Origin: Candidatus Poseidoniaceae archaeon
GTDB taxonomy: Archaea > Thermoplasmatota > Poseidoniia > Poseidoniales > Poseidoniaceae
Direction of reading: 5' to 3'
DNA: 64,000 nt
NCBI GenBank assembly: GCA_949372875.1
Contig: CASIAW010000001.1
Span: 554,869 to 618,868 of the forward strand
Below are positions 1-9,687 of the stretch, piece by piece (the stretch's first letter is position 1; each line of letters opens with the position of its first letter). The translations under genes and the position numbers were made by a program. Below the pieces are notes generated by a model. That model saw only the letters and a list, made by a program, of their open reading frames with translations. It did no database searches and was not told the DNA's origin.

Positions 1-725
1 CATTGCTGTGCTGTATGAGGACCATAGGAGGCTGCTGAAAAAGTGTTCAAAGTGGTCCACGTTCCCGAGGAGGTTTTGTATTGAATTTGTAAATCTTCAT
101 TGGCGTCAGGTTCCTCACCACATGAAGAATCTCCTTCACGCACCCATGCATGTAATGGCATAGTCGTCACACCTGCGAGATTGACCACCGGAGATGTAGC
201 GTGCTGTGCACTGGTGGCTTGCGTTTTGATTGAACCTCCAGTAGAACCATTATAGCCACATGAATTGGAGGTCCAGCGGCTCACAAAAGTGGAACTTGAA
301 ACCGTCCATCCTTGAAGACCAGTGTTGAAATCCCACAAGACACCTCCACCTTCTGCATTGAGAGCACCGTTGGCTGTAGAAGTTCCGTTATTGATCGCAC
401 TGCTGTGCGACCAGACAGTATTATCATCCCATACAAAGCCTTGATGTGTAGCATCAACAGAAGGCTTCATTGAAAGATGAACATCGGTCACTGGAGCATT
501 GCTCGGCACCTCAACAGTGAAAGAATCAGAATACAAACCTGAACCGGATAACTGGATAATAGCATCGTCTCCAGCACCTGCAAAAAGAATCGAGTCTTCA
601 TCACTTAGGACATTCGAGTCAAAAGGTGAGGATGCTATGTCAGTCATCATGGTCTGTATCGGGCCACCAAAGAGCATCAAGAGCGCAAGAAGCAAAGCGC
701 CTCGGCGTGGTGAAGACCCCGACAT
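1..725 (-). CDS. Secreted/surface protein, N-terminal part only (runs off left edge)
   Basis: Manual reverse-strand translation from ATG at 725: MSGSSPRRGALLLALLMLFGGPIQTMMTDIASSPF... is open to base 1. Signal-peptide-like N-terminus. Missing from the ORF track because it has no stop in the window. Confidence 0.8.
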   Translation of the reverse strand, partial: MSGSSPRRGALLLALLMLFGGPIQTMMTDIASSPFDSNVLSDEDSILFAGAGDDAIIQLSGSGLYSDSFTVEVPSNAPVTDVHLSMKPSVDATHQGFVWDDNTVWSHSSAINNGTSTANGALNAEGGGVLWDFNTGLQGWTVSSSTFVSRWTSNSCGYNGSTGGSIKTQATSAQHATSPVVNLAGVTTMPLHAWVREGDSSCGEEPDANEDLQIQYKTSSGTWTTLNTFSAASYGPHTAQQ

Positions 726-879
726 ACTCTCCCCTAACGGTTAAAGGACTTCAAACATACCCCGCCACCCTTTCATGTGTTTGAGTTTGTCACCTTCTTT
801 CCAAGAAATGTAAAAGCTGTAGAATGCTCTACTCTACGGAGAGAAGAAGGGTGAGGTTCAAGAGAAAAAAGCATCTCGC

Positions 880-3800
880 ATGGCTATGGCACGTCCAAAG
901 TCAGCAGGTGAATTCGACGCTGTCGAACTGGAAACAGCCTTGTTGGAGGCATGGAAAAGCGAAAACGCATTCCAACAATCCATTGAATCAAACCGCAACG
1001 GAGCGCCATTTATCTTTCTTGAAGGACCACCAACAGCAAATGGAAAGCCTGGTATCCATCACGTTGTCGCTCGAGCTTACAAAGACCTCGTCTGCCGATG
1101 GAAAACGATGGAGGGATTCAAAGTTGAGAGAAAAGGTGGATGGGATACTCACGGACTGCCGGTAGAAATTGAAGTCCAAAAGCGAATGGACTTGATGTCC
1201 AATGAAGCCATCGAAGAATTTGGCATGGAGAATTTCAATCAAGCATGCCGAGATTCTGTTTGGACCTATGAATCCGCATGGAGAGAGATGACTGAGCGTA
1301 TGGCTTATTGGGTCGATTTGGATAATCCCTATGTCACCTTAGAAAACAACTATGTTGAATCATGCTGGTGGGCAATGAAACAAATGTTCGACAAAGGACT
1401 GCTGTATCGAGGCTACAAGGTCCTCCCATATTGTCCCCAAACAGGCACGTCTTATTCAAGCCATGAAGTCGCATTAGGATACAAAGAAGTTGAAGAACCA
1501 TCGGTTTATGTTAAGTTCAAGTTAATCGATGATTCTGCAAGTATACTCGCTTGGACAACCACGCCATGGACTCTGCCTGGGAATGTTGGACTCGCTGTTG
1601 GACCTGATGTCACCTATGTGCGTGCTCGCATTACAGAACAAGCCGAAAACTGGGTCGGCCAAGGCGGTGCTGCTGTTGGTGAAGAAATCATTTTAGCCAA
1701 GGAATTGATGAAGGAAGTACTTCGTCACAATGTCGAGATTATCGAAGAAATGCCCGGCTCGGCCCTTGTTGGCCGTTCATATGAACCCCTGTTCCCCGAA
1801 GCAGTTCCACGTGGCGATTCAAAAACCGCATGGACTGTCCTTGAAGCAGATTGGGTTACAACTACCGATGGAACAGGTGTTGTCCATACTGCAGTCATGT
1901 ATGGTGAAGATGACTACAACCTCGGAATGGCTGCTGGACTTCCAGCATACCACACCGTGGGCATGGACGGAGCATTCCTAACTGGTACACATTCTGAACT
2001 CGACGGACGATATGTCAAAGAATGCGATCAAACGATTATTGAACTTCTTTCTGCCCCTGGTGGAAGTAATGGTAAAGGCCCAGAAAGCGGATTATTGTAT
2101 CGCGAAAAGGCATACCTTCACGATTATCCTCACTGTTGGAGAACCGACCATCCATTGCTCTACTACGCTATGGACTCGTGGTTCGTTCGCATGACTGCTG
2201 TCAAAGAACGTCTGCTTGAATTCAACAACGAAGTTGAATGGGCGCCTGATTGGGTCGGCGAAGGTCGTTTCGGTGAATGGTTGCGCAACGTCAAAGACTG
2301 GGCAATTTCCCGTGAACGCTATTGGGGGACACCTCTTCCAGTTTGGCGCGATGATGAAGGGAATATGAAATGCATTGGCTCAATTACAGAATTACAACAA
2401 GAAGTGGCCAAAGCAGTTGCTGCTGGAATTGAAAACCCTGTATGTCCAGACGAGGTGGATCTTCATCGACCAATTGTCGATGGTTTTACACTTCTTTCGG
2501 ACAATGGGAAACCGATGTATCGAGAGCCTTTTGTCATGGATTGTTGGTTTGATTCTGGTTGCGCACCTTTCGCTCAGTGGCATCACCCGTTTGACGGCGG
2601 TGAGAAATTCAATGCTTCTTTCCCGGTCGACTACATTTGTGAAGGTGTCGACCAAACACGTGGATGGTTTTACACCCTACTCGCGGTATCGACAACTGTC
2701 TTTGACAAACCTGCTTACAAACGGTGCTTGAGCCTCGGGTTGATTTTGGATGCTGAAGGCAAGAAAATGTCCAAGTCACGAGGCAACATTGTTGACCCAT
2801 GGGACCATTTTAATCGGGAAGGAGCAGATGCAACACGTTGGTACATGGTGACCGCTGGAGCACCATGGAACCCGCTCAAGTTCGATTCGAACGGCGTTCG
2901 AGAAACATATGCAAAGATGTTCTTGACGCTTTGGAATATCTACAAGTTCCATGCTGATTACGCAGCACTGGATGGTTTTGACCCTGAACTTTCAGAATCG
3001 AAAGTCGAAAGTCGCCCTTCTCTCGATCGGTGGATTTTATCGAGACTCGCAACGACAGCGCATAATTACCATGCGGACTTCAAAGTTTGGAACTTCCACA
3101 AGGCATGCCGAGATCTTGAAGATTTCATTGTCAACGATGTGTCAAATTGGTATGTCCGCCGCAGTCGCCGCCGCCTATGGGATGATGCGGAGACTACAGA
3201 CAAACTCGCATGCCAGCACACACTCCATGAAATTTTGACAACCGTATGCCGATTGGTGGCTCCAGTCAGTCCATTTATGGTTGATACGATGTATCGTAAC
3301 CTCACTGGGGAAACGGTTCATCAGGCCGCTTGGCCACTTGGAATACCTGGCTCTCTTGAAGGTGCTACAGCTGATGCTTGGGATGAAGAAGCTGCTGCTG
3401 CAACTGCAGTACTCCCACCGCAAGATATGCAACTTGAAGCAACAATGGCTTTGGTTCGAGAACTCGCTGAAGTAGGCCGACGCATTCGTGTTGAAGCAGG
3501 GAGAAGACAACGCTTACCTTGCTCACAAGGATGGATTGTATCGGGTCCAGACATGGAAGAATTCCACGATATTCTTGCTGAGGAATTGAACGTTGAAACG
3601 ATTGCCGTAGAAAACGACCTCGATCGATTCCAACAAATTGAACTCGCACCAAACTTCCGAGCGCTTGCGCCTAAAGCAAGAAGTGAAGTCAATGCGGTTG
3701 CTGGTGAAATAAAGAATGCTGATGATCCGTCCGCCATGTTTGCTGCGATTCAAGCGGGAACATGCGAGATACGAGGTGTCAATATCGAAGAGAACGATGT

Positions 3801-4173
3801 CGAAATCCGACGTGTGGAGCGTGAAGGGTTTGCGGCTTCTACGGTTATGATTGGTCAAGGAGACGATGCACAACAAATCAGCCTCGTACTCGACATGAAC
3901 GACACTCCTGCACTACTTTCAAAGGGTCTGGCACGCGACATTACTCGGCGTATCCAAGCCAAGCGCAAGAGCCTTGACCTCGCTATTGAAGCAACTATTG
4001 ATTTAGAGATATGGACACAAAACGCTCCAGAAATGTTTGAGCAAGACCGTGAATGGATTGTTACTGAAACACGTGCTGCAGCGGCCGTTTTCCACTCCAG
4101 TTCTGAAGCACCTTCTTCTAATGCAGAAACCTTTGAAGTCGACGGAACTTCTGTTTGGTTTACCGTTCAATGA
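880..4173 (+). CDS. ileS: Isoleucyl-tRNA synthetase
   Basis: 1097 aa; class I motifs GPPTANGKPGIHH and KMSKSRGN, plus WDTHGLPVEIEV; long C-terminal anticodon-binding region. Confidence 0.96.
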   Translation: MAMARPKSAGEFDAVELETALLEAWKSENAFQQSIESNRNGAPFIFLEGPPTANGKPGIHHVVARAYKDLVCRWKTMEGFKVERKGGWDTHGLPVEIEVQKRMDLMSNEAIEEFGMENFNQACRDSVWTYESAWREMTERMAYWVDLDNPYVTLENNYVESCWWAMKQMFDKGLLYRGYKVLPYCPQTGTSYSSHEVALGYKEVEEPSVYVKFKLIDDSASILAWTTTPWTLPGNVGLAVGPDVTYVRARITEQAENWVGQGGAAVGEEIILAKELMKEVLRHNVEIIEEMPGSALVGRSYEPLFPEAVPRGDSKTAWTVLEADWVTTTDGTGVVHTAVMYGEDDYNLGMAAGLPAYHTVGMDGAFLTGTHSELDGRYVKECDQTIIELLSAPGGSNGKGPESGLLYREKAYLHDYPHCWRTDHPLLYYAMDSWFVRMTAVKERLLEFNNEVEWAPDWVGEGRFGEWLRNVKDWAISRERYWGTPLPVWRDDEGNMKCIGSITELQQEVAKAVAAGIENPVCPDEVDLHRPIVDGFTLLSDNGKPMYREPFVMDCWFDSGCAPFAQWHHPFDGGEKFNASFPVDYICEGVDQTRGWFYTLLAVSTTVFDKPAYKRCLSLGLILDAEGKKMSKSRGNIVDPWDHFNREGADATRWYMVTAGAPWNPLKFDSNGVRETYAKMFLTLWNIYKFHADYAALDGFDPELSESKVESRPSLDRWILSRLATTAHNYHADFKVWNFHKACRDLEDFIVNDVSNWYVRRSRRRLWDDAETTDKLACQHTLHEILTTVCRLVAPVSPFMVDTMYRNLTGETVHQAAWPLGIPGSLEGATADAWDEEAAAATAVLPPQDMQLEATMALVRELAEVGRRIRVEAGRRQRLPCSQGWIVSGPDMEEFHDILAEELNVETIAVENDLDRFQQIELAPNFRALAPKARSEVNAVAGEIKNADDPSAMFAAIQAGTCEIRGVNIEENDVEIRRVEREGFAASTVMIGQGDDAQQISLVLDMNDTPALLSKGLARDITRRIQAKRKSLDLAIEATIDLEIWTQNAPEMFEQDREWIVTETRAAAAVFHSSSEAPSSNAETFEVDGTSVWFTVQ

Positions 4174-5639
4174 GTCCGATTTCCCGCACTCTATTCCTGC
4201 GACGACTTCAAAGAGATGCGGCACTACGCAGTTTCATGCGTCGCATCGCTCTTTCCATTCTGTTGGTAGCCTCCATGCTATTGGCCGGCTGTTTTGGCGA
4301 CGGTGAAAAATTGGTGGAACAAGAAACTGTAGAGCCACTTTGGGAATCATACTCATTGGTCGACCAGATTCAGCATGAAGACCCGCGGATGTTCGTAACC
4401 ATTGATTTGCGAACCAATGAAACGACCAACACAACTTGGGCTGTTTTTGATGCAACCAAAGGTGGAAACTGTTGTGAACACTACCTCGCAACGACCATCG
4501 AAGGAGATATCCTCAACATTGGAGGCGAATATCCGGTTTACAGTGAAGACCGAGGACATGCTTGGGACACATACATTCCTGGTGTCCTTCCCGCCCTTGG
4601 CCAATGCGTCACTGCAGTCCCTACGAACCCAGGTCAAGAAGGTCTTGGAGAAGGCAGCATTGTGCAAGCGACAAACGGCGACATCATCTCGATGTCGTGG
4701 TTCCCATACATCGGAGCTGACGGAAAAATCGACAAGTTCTACGCAATTCTGTTTGATGAATCTGAAGACGAGTGGAAATGGTGTTACAATCGATTAACAG
4801 AACCATTCTACGACCGTTCCTGGCAAGTAGAAGTGGTTGGTCCGATCACTTCAACCATTGGAAACGGCGACTGGGCGAGTATTGTCGTCTCTAATTTCTG
4901 GCACCAATCGCTCGATGCTGGTGGTCAAATCAGCGTCGATGGCCTGAATTATTATCCGTTCCAATTTACAGGTCGAGATTCAAACGACCCTATTGTCGAA
5001 CTCGACCTCAACTTCACTGCTGAAGGTTTGACTTCTTACTATGATGTCAACAAACCTCACAAGGAAATGAGAGCATTCCCTATGCCAACCGGCGGACTCA
5101 TATTCCCAAGTTACTATTCAAACGGAAATGCTGCTTACATGGATACAACACTGTCTTGGAATCAACTCGAAGTCCAATTCCCGTCCGAGTATTGCCACTA
5201 CGATTCTGCTGGAACGCTTCACTGTGTAGCAAACTCAGGAACTTCATTTACCCATTACATCTCCACAGATGGGGCAATGACCTGGCAGAATCAGACCTAC
5301 GACATGAGTTCTGTATCTTCTTCTATCGAAGAATGGGAATTTCAGGCGAATGGAGAATTAGACCTGTTTGTGCTTAACATTCGATATCAAAGTACTCAAG
5401 GGCCAGATATCGACATGGTCTACCACGTTCGTGGATACTCTGAAGATATGGCTCCAGACACCCTGACGTATATTGGTCAAGGCGATTTGGATTCAACATC
5501 AGGTGCGGGAAACGACATCCGGTTTGATTTCGCCTCTTTAGGCATCTTGAATGACGGTGGCGTAGTCGTTGCCTACCACGATTCAACAGACCCTGACCCA
5601 TTGTTTGCTGTTGAACTGGAATTGCCGTATACAGCATGA
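4170..5639 (+). CDS. Secreted lipoprotein, BNR/sialidase-like repeat protein, function unknown
   Basis: ORF 4155..5639; likely start ATG at 4170 (ATGA overlap with ileS stop) or 4236. Lipobox-like LLVASMLLAGCFGDG. Confidence 0.65.
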   Translation: MSPISRTLFLRRLQRDAALRSFMRRIALSILLVASMLLAGCFGDGEKLVEQETVEPLWESYSLVDQIQHEDPRMFVTIDLRTNETTNTTWAVFDATKGGNCCEHYLATTIEGDILNIGGEYPVYSEDRGHAWDTYIPGVLPALGQCVTAVPTNPGQEGLGEGSIVQATNGDIISMSWFPYIGADGKIDKFYAILFDESEDEWKWCYNRLTEPFYDRSWQVEVVGPITSTIGNGDWASIVVSNFWHQSLDAGGQISVDGLNYYPFQFTGRDSNDPIVELDLNFTAEGLTSYYDVNKPHKEMRAFPMPTGGLIFPSYYSNGNAAYMDTTLSWNQLEVQFPSEYCHYDSAGTLHCVANSGTSFTHYISTDGAMTWQNQTYDMSSVSSSIEEWEFQANGELDLFVLNIRYQSTQGPDIDMVYHVRGYSEDMAPDTLTYIGQGDLDSTSGAGNDIRFDFASLGILNDGGVVVAYHDSTDPDPLFAVELELPYTA

Positions 5640-5683
5640 GGCTGCTGGATTTCAGCATCACATTCTTTGAGTTCCTCGATGAC

Positions 5684-7564
5684 TTACATCGAGTTAACGC
5701 AACGCTCGTGCAAACACTCTGGAGGAGAGAAATAGATTCGATCTTCCGGAGTAAAGGTATCCAAAAGGAGCGTCGATGTTGCACCTTCCTGAACAAAGAC
5801 AACTGAAGATGTGCTCGCTGGCAAGTAGTCCTCACCGGTGGAGAGAAGGCTCAATCGAAGTGTGTGACCTGCAGCAATTTCCGCATCTAAAGGCATGAAT
5901 TCCATTTTGGCATTGATGGTTTCCAAAACTGGCGTCCAAGTTTGTATCTCGTCGCCTCCTGCATAATATCGTAAGTCCATGATAGCATGCCCGATGTGGA
6001 TACAGGTTTCTGAATCATCGCAATCTTCGAGTAAAGCGTAAAGTTGTCCGCCTAACGATGCGGTCGTTACATCAACGTGTAAGCGCGGTATTCCTGCGAT
6101 GTAGAGCGGCTCTGTAAGTGGTTCAGATTGCCACAGAGGGCCAGTGTTCGCATCAGGGAAAACGGTGGTTCCGCCTCCAATGTTGGCCATTATACCACCT
6201 AAGTCATAGGAAATCTCTGTCATATCGCTGGGAGGATAACGGTTTTCCAGTCTCCATGAACCTTGGTTGGATTGGATTTCGATATAGAGTCCGGGTTGCT
6301 CCCCTACGCCGCGCAGATAGAAATCAAACCATTCAAGCAAGTCTTGCATCCAGTCGTACCTCATCATTTCAGGGAAGGCCTCCCCACCTCGACCACCCAT
6401 CTCAGAACGGTCATCAAGTTGTACGGGTCGGTCTGGATAATCATGGTCCCACTGGCCAAACAGTCCCTTCGCATCAATTCCAGCATCTTTGAGGGCATTC
6501 ATTGTAGGAACTGCCATGTGTGGATCAACGTTCCAATCATGCATACCCTGAATCAGATAAACACTGCCTTGATAGTTGTTCAATACTCGTTCAAGGAAGT
6601 ATCGTTCAGACCAATAATCTCCTGCCACTTCTGAGCCAAACATGTAAGCTGCAACACCAGTTCCAGGACCGAGGATATAATCCGGACATATGTTTTGGTA
6701 ATCCTCCTCATCTCCGTCAATTCCGTAGGAACCATAGACGCCGTTGTGCATGATGGGTGCTCTTGCTTCTGCAGAGCCGTTTCTCCACATCAGTTCTTTA
6801 ACGCCAATCAAACCAGAAATAGGAACGATTGTTTTGAGATAATCATGCTCTGCACCAAACATAGCGGCTTGCCATGGAGTGCTTCCATCATAGGATTTAC
6901 CTATCATTCCAACTGCTCCATTCGACCAGTTTTGTTCAGCCAACCAACGAACTGCAGCATCGTTTCCGAGTTGTTCGGCATTCCCCATCAAATCCATGCA
7001 GTGGTTTGAGCGACCGGTGCCTGATACAGATACTTGCGCAAATGCAAACCCGTGTGGAAGTATTTGGTCAATGATCATCTGTCCGAGCCAAGTGCCTGGA
7101 ACTTCAATGCTCGGCGTTTCTACAGAGGCTTCTTGGAAATAGGGGCCAAATTCTGCAATCACCGGAACAGTGACTCCATCGGGAACGTTAGGACGCCATA
7201 CTGCAAGACTAATTACCGCTCCATCGGGTGCCGCCCCACCTTCATCAAGAGGAAGAGAGTATTCGACAAAATGATGCGTGGAGTTCCATTCATTATCTGT
7301 TGGAAGAATCTCATAGGGTCCGAGCTCAAGAGCGATGCTGAATTCACCATCCGTTTGGTATGGCATTGTATTGCGTTGCCAAACTGGCACTCGTGTCGTT
7401 GATTGTTGTTCTTGCTCTTCGATAATTTGGACCAGTGCATCTCCAAATACGGCTGAAACAAAAAGGAAAACCAATGCGACAGCGAGAGTTGAACTCAAAA
7501 CGAGATTAAACTCCCTTGTCAAGCGAACTTGGCTGTCAGATTTATCCTGCTCCAATGACCTCAC
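5684..7564 (-). CDS. CocE/NonD-type (peptidase S15 family) hydrolase, N-terminally membrane anchored
   Basis: 626 aa; serine nucleophile motif [34 protein letters not shown]-terminal TM segment. Confidence 0.85.
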   Translation of the reverse strand: MRSLEQDKSDSQVRLTREFNLVLSSTLAVALVFLFVSAVFGDALVQIIEEQEQQSTTRVPVWQRNTMPYQTDGEFSIALELGPYEILPTDNEWNSTHHFVEYSLPLDEGGAAPDGAVISLAVWRPNVPDGVTVPVIAEFGPYFQEASVETPSIEVPGTWLGQMIIDQILPHGFAFAQVSVSGTGRSNHCMDLMGNAEQLGNDAAVRWLAEQNWSNGAVGMIGKSYDGSTPWQAAMFGAEHDYLKTIVPISGLIGVKELMWRNGSAEARAPIMHNGVYGSYGIDGDEEDYQNICPDYILGPGTGVAAYMFGSEVAGDYWSERYFLERVLNNYQGSVYLIQGMHDWNVDPHMAVPTMNALKDAGIDAKGLFGQWDHDYPDRPVQLDDRSEMGGRGGEAFPEMMRYDWMQDLLEWFDFYLRGVGEQPGLYIEIQSNQGSWRLENRYPPSDMTEISYDLGGIMANIGGGTTVFPDANTGPLWQSEPLTEPLYIAGIPRLHVDVTTASLGGQLYALLEDCDDSETCIHIGHAIMDLRYYAGGDEIQTWTPVLETINAKMEFMPLDAEIAAGHTLRLSLLSTGEDYLPASTSSVVFVQEGATSTLLLDTFTPEDRIYFSPPECLHERCVNSM

Positions 7565-7695
7565 GAAGTATACGTAAGTCCGCTTCCATTTGAGGTTAAC
7601 GCGGCATTGCCAATGACACAGTCAGCATTCACTTTCGCTAAAATACAAGGGGTTTGAGCAATATCCTCAAAAGCCCTTGACAAACGATGTGACAC

Positions 7696-9687
7696 ATGGT
7701 TCTGAGTACCTTACCCGGAGTTGGTGAACGACTTGCCCAAAAAATAACCGACCATTTTGGTGGAGAAGACCAAGCTCTTGCTTCTTTAAAATCCGGTGAT
7801 ATAGCACGAATCGCAGAAATTGAAGGCGTCTCTCCAAAAAGAGCATTATCCCTTGCTCGATTGGTTGCAGGACAGTCTGGAACTTTCTTAGCAACAAAAG
7901 AAGCAGAAAAATTACATCGTTCCTTGCTTCAAGACATTGTGTCATTCGCATCATGTGCTGCTACACGAGAACGAATGCAATTATTGATGCCCGTTGAAAA
8001 TCCTGCGGAACGTCGACTCAAAGTCAGCCATGCAATGAATTACGCACAGAACTATACGCAGAGTATGAACACACTCGGAGGGTTATTTCACAACCTTCGA
8101 CAAACACGCTTCAACAACGAAAGATATGAGCGAGTGGTTGTAAGTAAACAACCGCTTGATTCATTCAAGAAATGGTGCCGAGTCTTACAACCCGGAGAAG
8201 GAGAAACTTGGAAAGATTACACTGTATTCAAATCCGTAACATGGATTGGAGGAGGAGCACCTGCAGATGCACCAGATGGGTGGGTCGTCCTTCCAAATGC
8301 AAATAATTCGGAATTAATTCTTCCTGAACGAACCATTGACTGGTTCCGACATAACCTTCGTACGCTCACCGTCATTTCCGATGTTGTTCAAATGAGCCGA
8401 AGTTCGACTGAAAAACATCCATTCATCAATGAATTATACGATTTAACCGTTGGACTTGAACACCTACCGGAAATCCTTCTCGGTATTGACGAACAAGGAG
8501 ATTTAGACATCATGGCTGAAGTCAAAGACAAACTTTGGAAGACTGCGAAGTCACTTGAAGAGCAAGTGAATGCGGAAGTCGCTCAGGCTATGGACGATGC
8601 AAAGATGAATCTGAGCGGTGCAGAATTATTAGAAGCGCTATCAGATGGAGCAGCATTCCAGAGAAAGTTGCAAGAGGCAACCACCGATGTCATCACTGAA
8701 GCAATGGAAAAGGCCAAACAGACGATGGTCGAGACACTTGAAGGAACTGGTGTTCGTTGCCCATACGAGATATTCTCGTCGCAATGGCCTGCTAAAATTA
8801 ATCGCAAAACTATTGATGAGATTGATCAAGCATTGGAAACCAAATTGAAAACAGGAGAGATTGAACACATGCTTCAACTCGCCAAAAAACTCGGCCCTCT
8901 TCGAGAACGTTGCGAGGAAGTCGTCCGTTCGTTGATTGAATTTGATCAGTGGGTCTGTATTGCTCAATGGGCAACAGACAGGCAATGTGTGCTGCCGGAA
9001 ATTGTCGAACATGGCATCTATATTGAACAAGGAAGACATCTGCTCCTCGGATGTCAGCCTGACCCTGTTACCTACGGGCTAGGATTTGCGGGGGACACAC
9101 AGGACCAGCAATCACTGGCTTTACTCACCGGCGCTAATTCTGGAGGAAAAACGACCTTGCTTGAATTACTTGCACATACCTGCATTCTCGCTCATATGGG
9201 TCTGCCCGTTCCTGCAAATGCAGCACGAGTGGGACAAGTTGACGCTTTACATATTCTTGCAAAAGCTGGAGGTACCCAAAGCGCTGGTGCTCTAGAACAA
9301 ACTCTGGTCGAATTAGCGAATGTAGTAAGCGACCCAACACCTAAACTCATTCTAGCTGATGAATTGGAAGCAATTACAGAACCTGGTGCAGGTGCCCGAA
9401 TTATTGCAGGTATGTTACTGGCAGCAGAATCTCAAGACGATACGACCATGATGCTCGTAACCCACTTGGCACCTGCAATCATCAAAGCCACCGGACGTGA
9501 CGATTTACGTGTTGATGGAATTGAGGCAACAGGGCTCGATGCTAATTTAGAATTAATGGTTGACCGAACGCCAAAACGAAACTACTTGGCTCGCTCAACA
9601 CCGGAATTAATCGTTAGGCGATTAGTTGAACGCAGTGAAGGAAATGCTCAGACATTGTTCCGAGACATCTTACAGATGTTCGACTGA
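7696..9687 (+). CDS. MutS-family ATPase with N-terminal helix-hairpin-helix (archaeal MutS2/MutS5-like)
   Basis: 663 aa; HhH (LPGVGERLAQKITDHFGG); Walker A LLTGANSGGKTTLLELLA; LILADELEAITEPGAG; MLVTHL. Confidence 0.85.
   Translation: MVLSTLPGVGERLAQKITDHFGGEDQALASLKSGDIARIAEIEGVSPKRALSLARLVAGQSGTFLATKEAEKLHRSLLQDIVSFASCAATRERMQLLMPVENPAERRLKVSHAMNYAQNYTQSMNTLGGLFHNLRQTRFNNERYERVVVSKQPLDSFKKWCRVLQPGEGETWKDYTVFKSVTWIGGGAPADAPDGWVVLPNANNSELILPERTIDWFRHNLRTLTVISDVVQMSRSSTEKHPFINELYDLTVGLEHLPEILLGIDEQGDLDIMAEVKDKLWKTAKSLEEQVNAEVAQAMDDAKMNLSGAELLEALSDGAAFQRKLQEATTDVITEAMEKAKQTMVETLEGTGVRCPYEIFSSQWPAKINRKTIDEIDQALETKLKTGEIEHMLQLAKKLGPLRERCEEVVRSLIEFDQWVCIAQWATDRQCVLPEIVEHGIYIEQGRHLLLGCQPDPVTYGLGFAGDTQDQQSLALLTGANSGGKTTLLELLAHTCILAHMGLPVPANAARVGQVDALHILAKAGGTQSAGALEQTLVELANVVSDPTPKLILADELEAITEPGAGARIIAGMLLAAESQDDTTMMLVTHLAPAIIKATGRDDLRVDGIEATGLDANLELMVDRTPKRNYLARSTPELIVRRLVERSEGNAQTLFRDILQMFD

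Noticed and set aside
499-744. 81-aa plus-strand ORF
   Set aside because: Antisense to a better-supported reverse CDS (1-725) with signal peptide and surface-protein composition.
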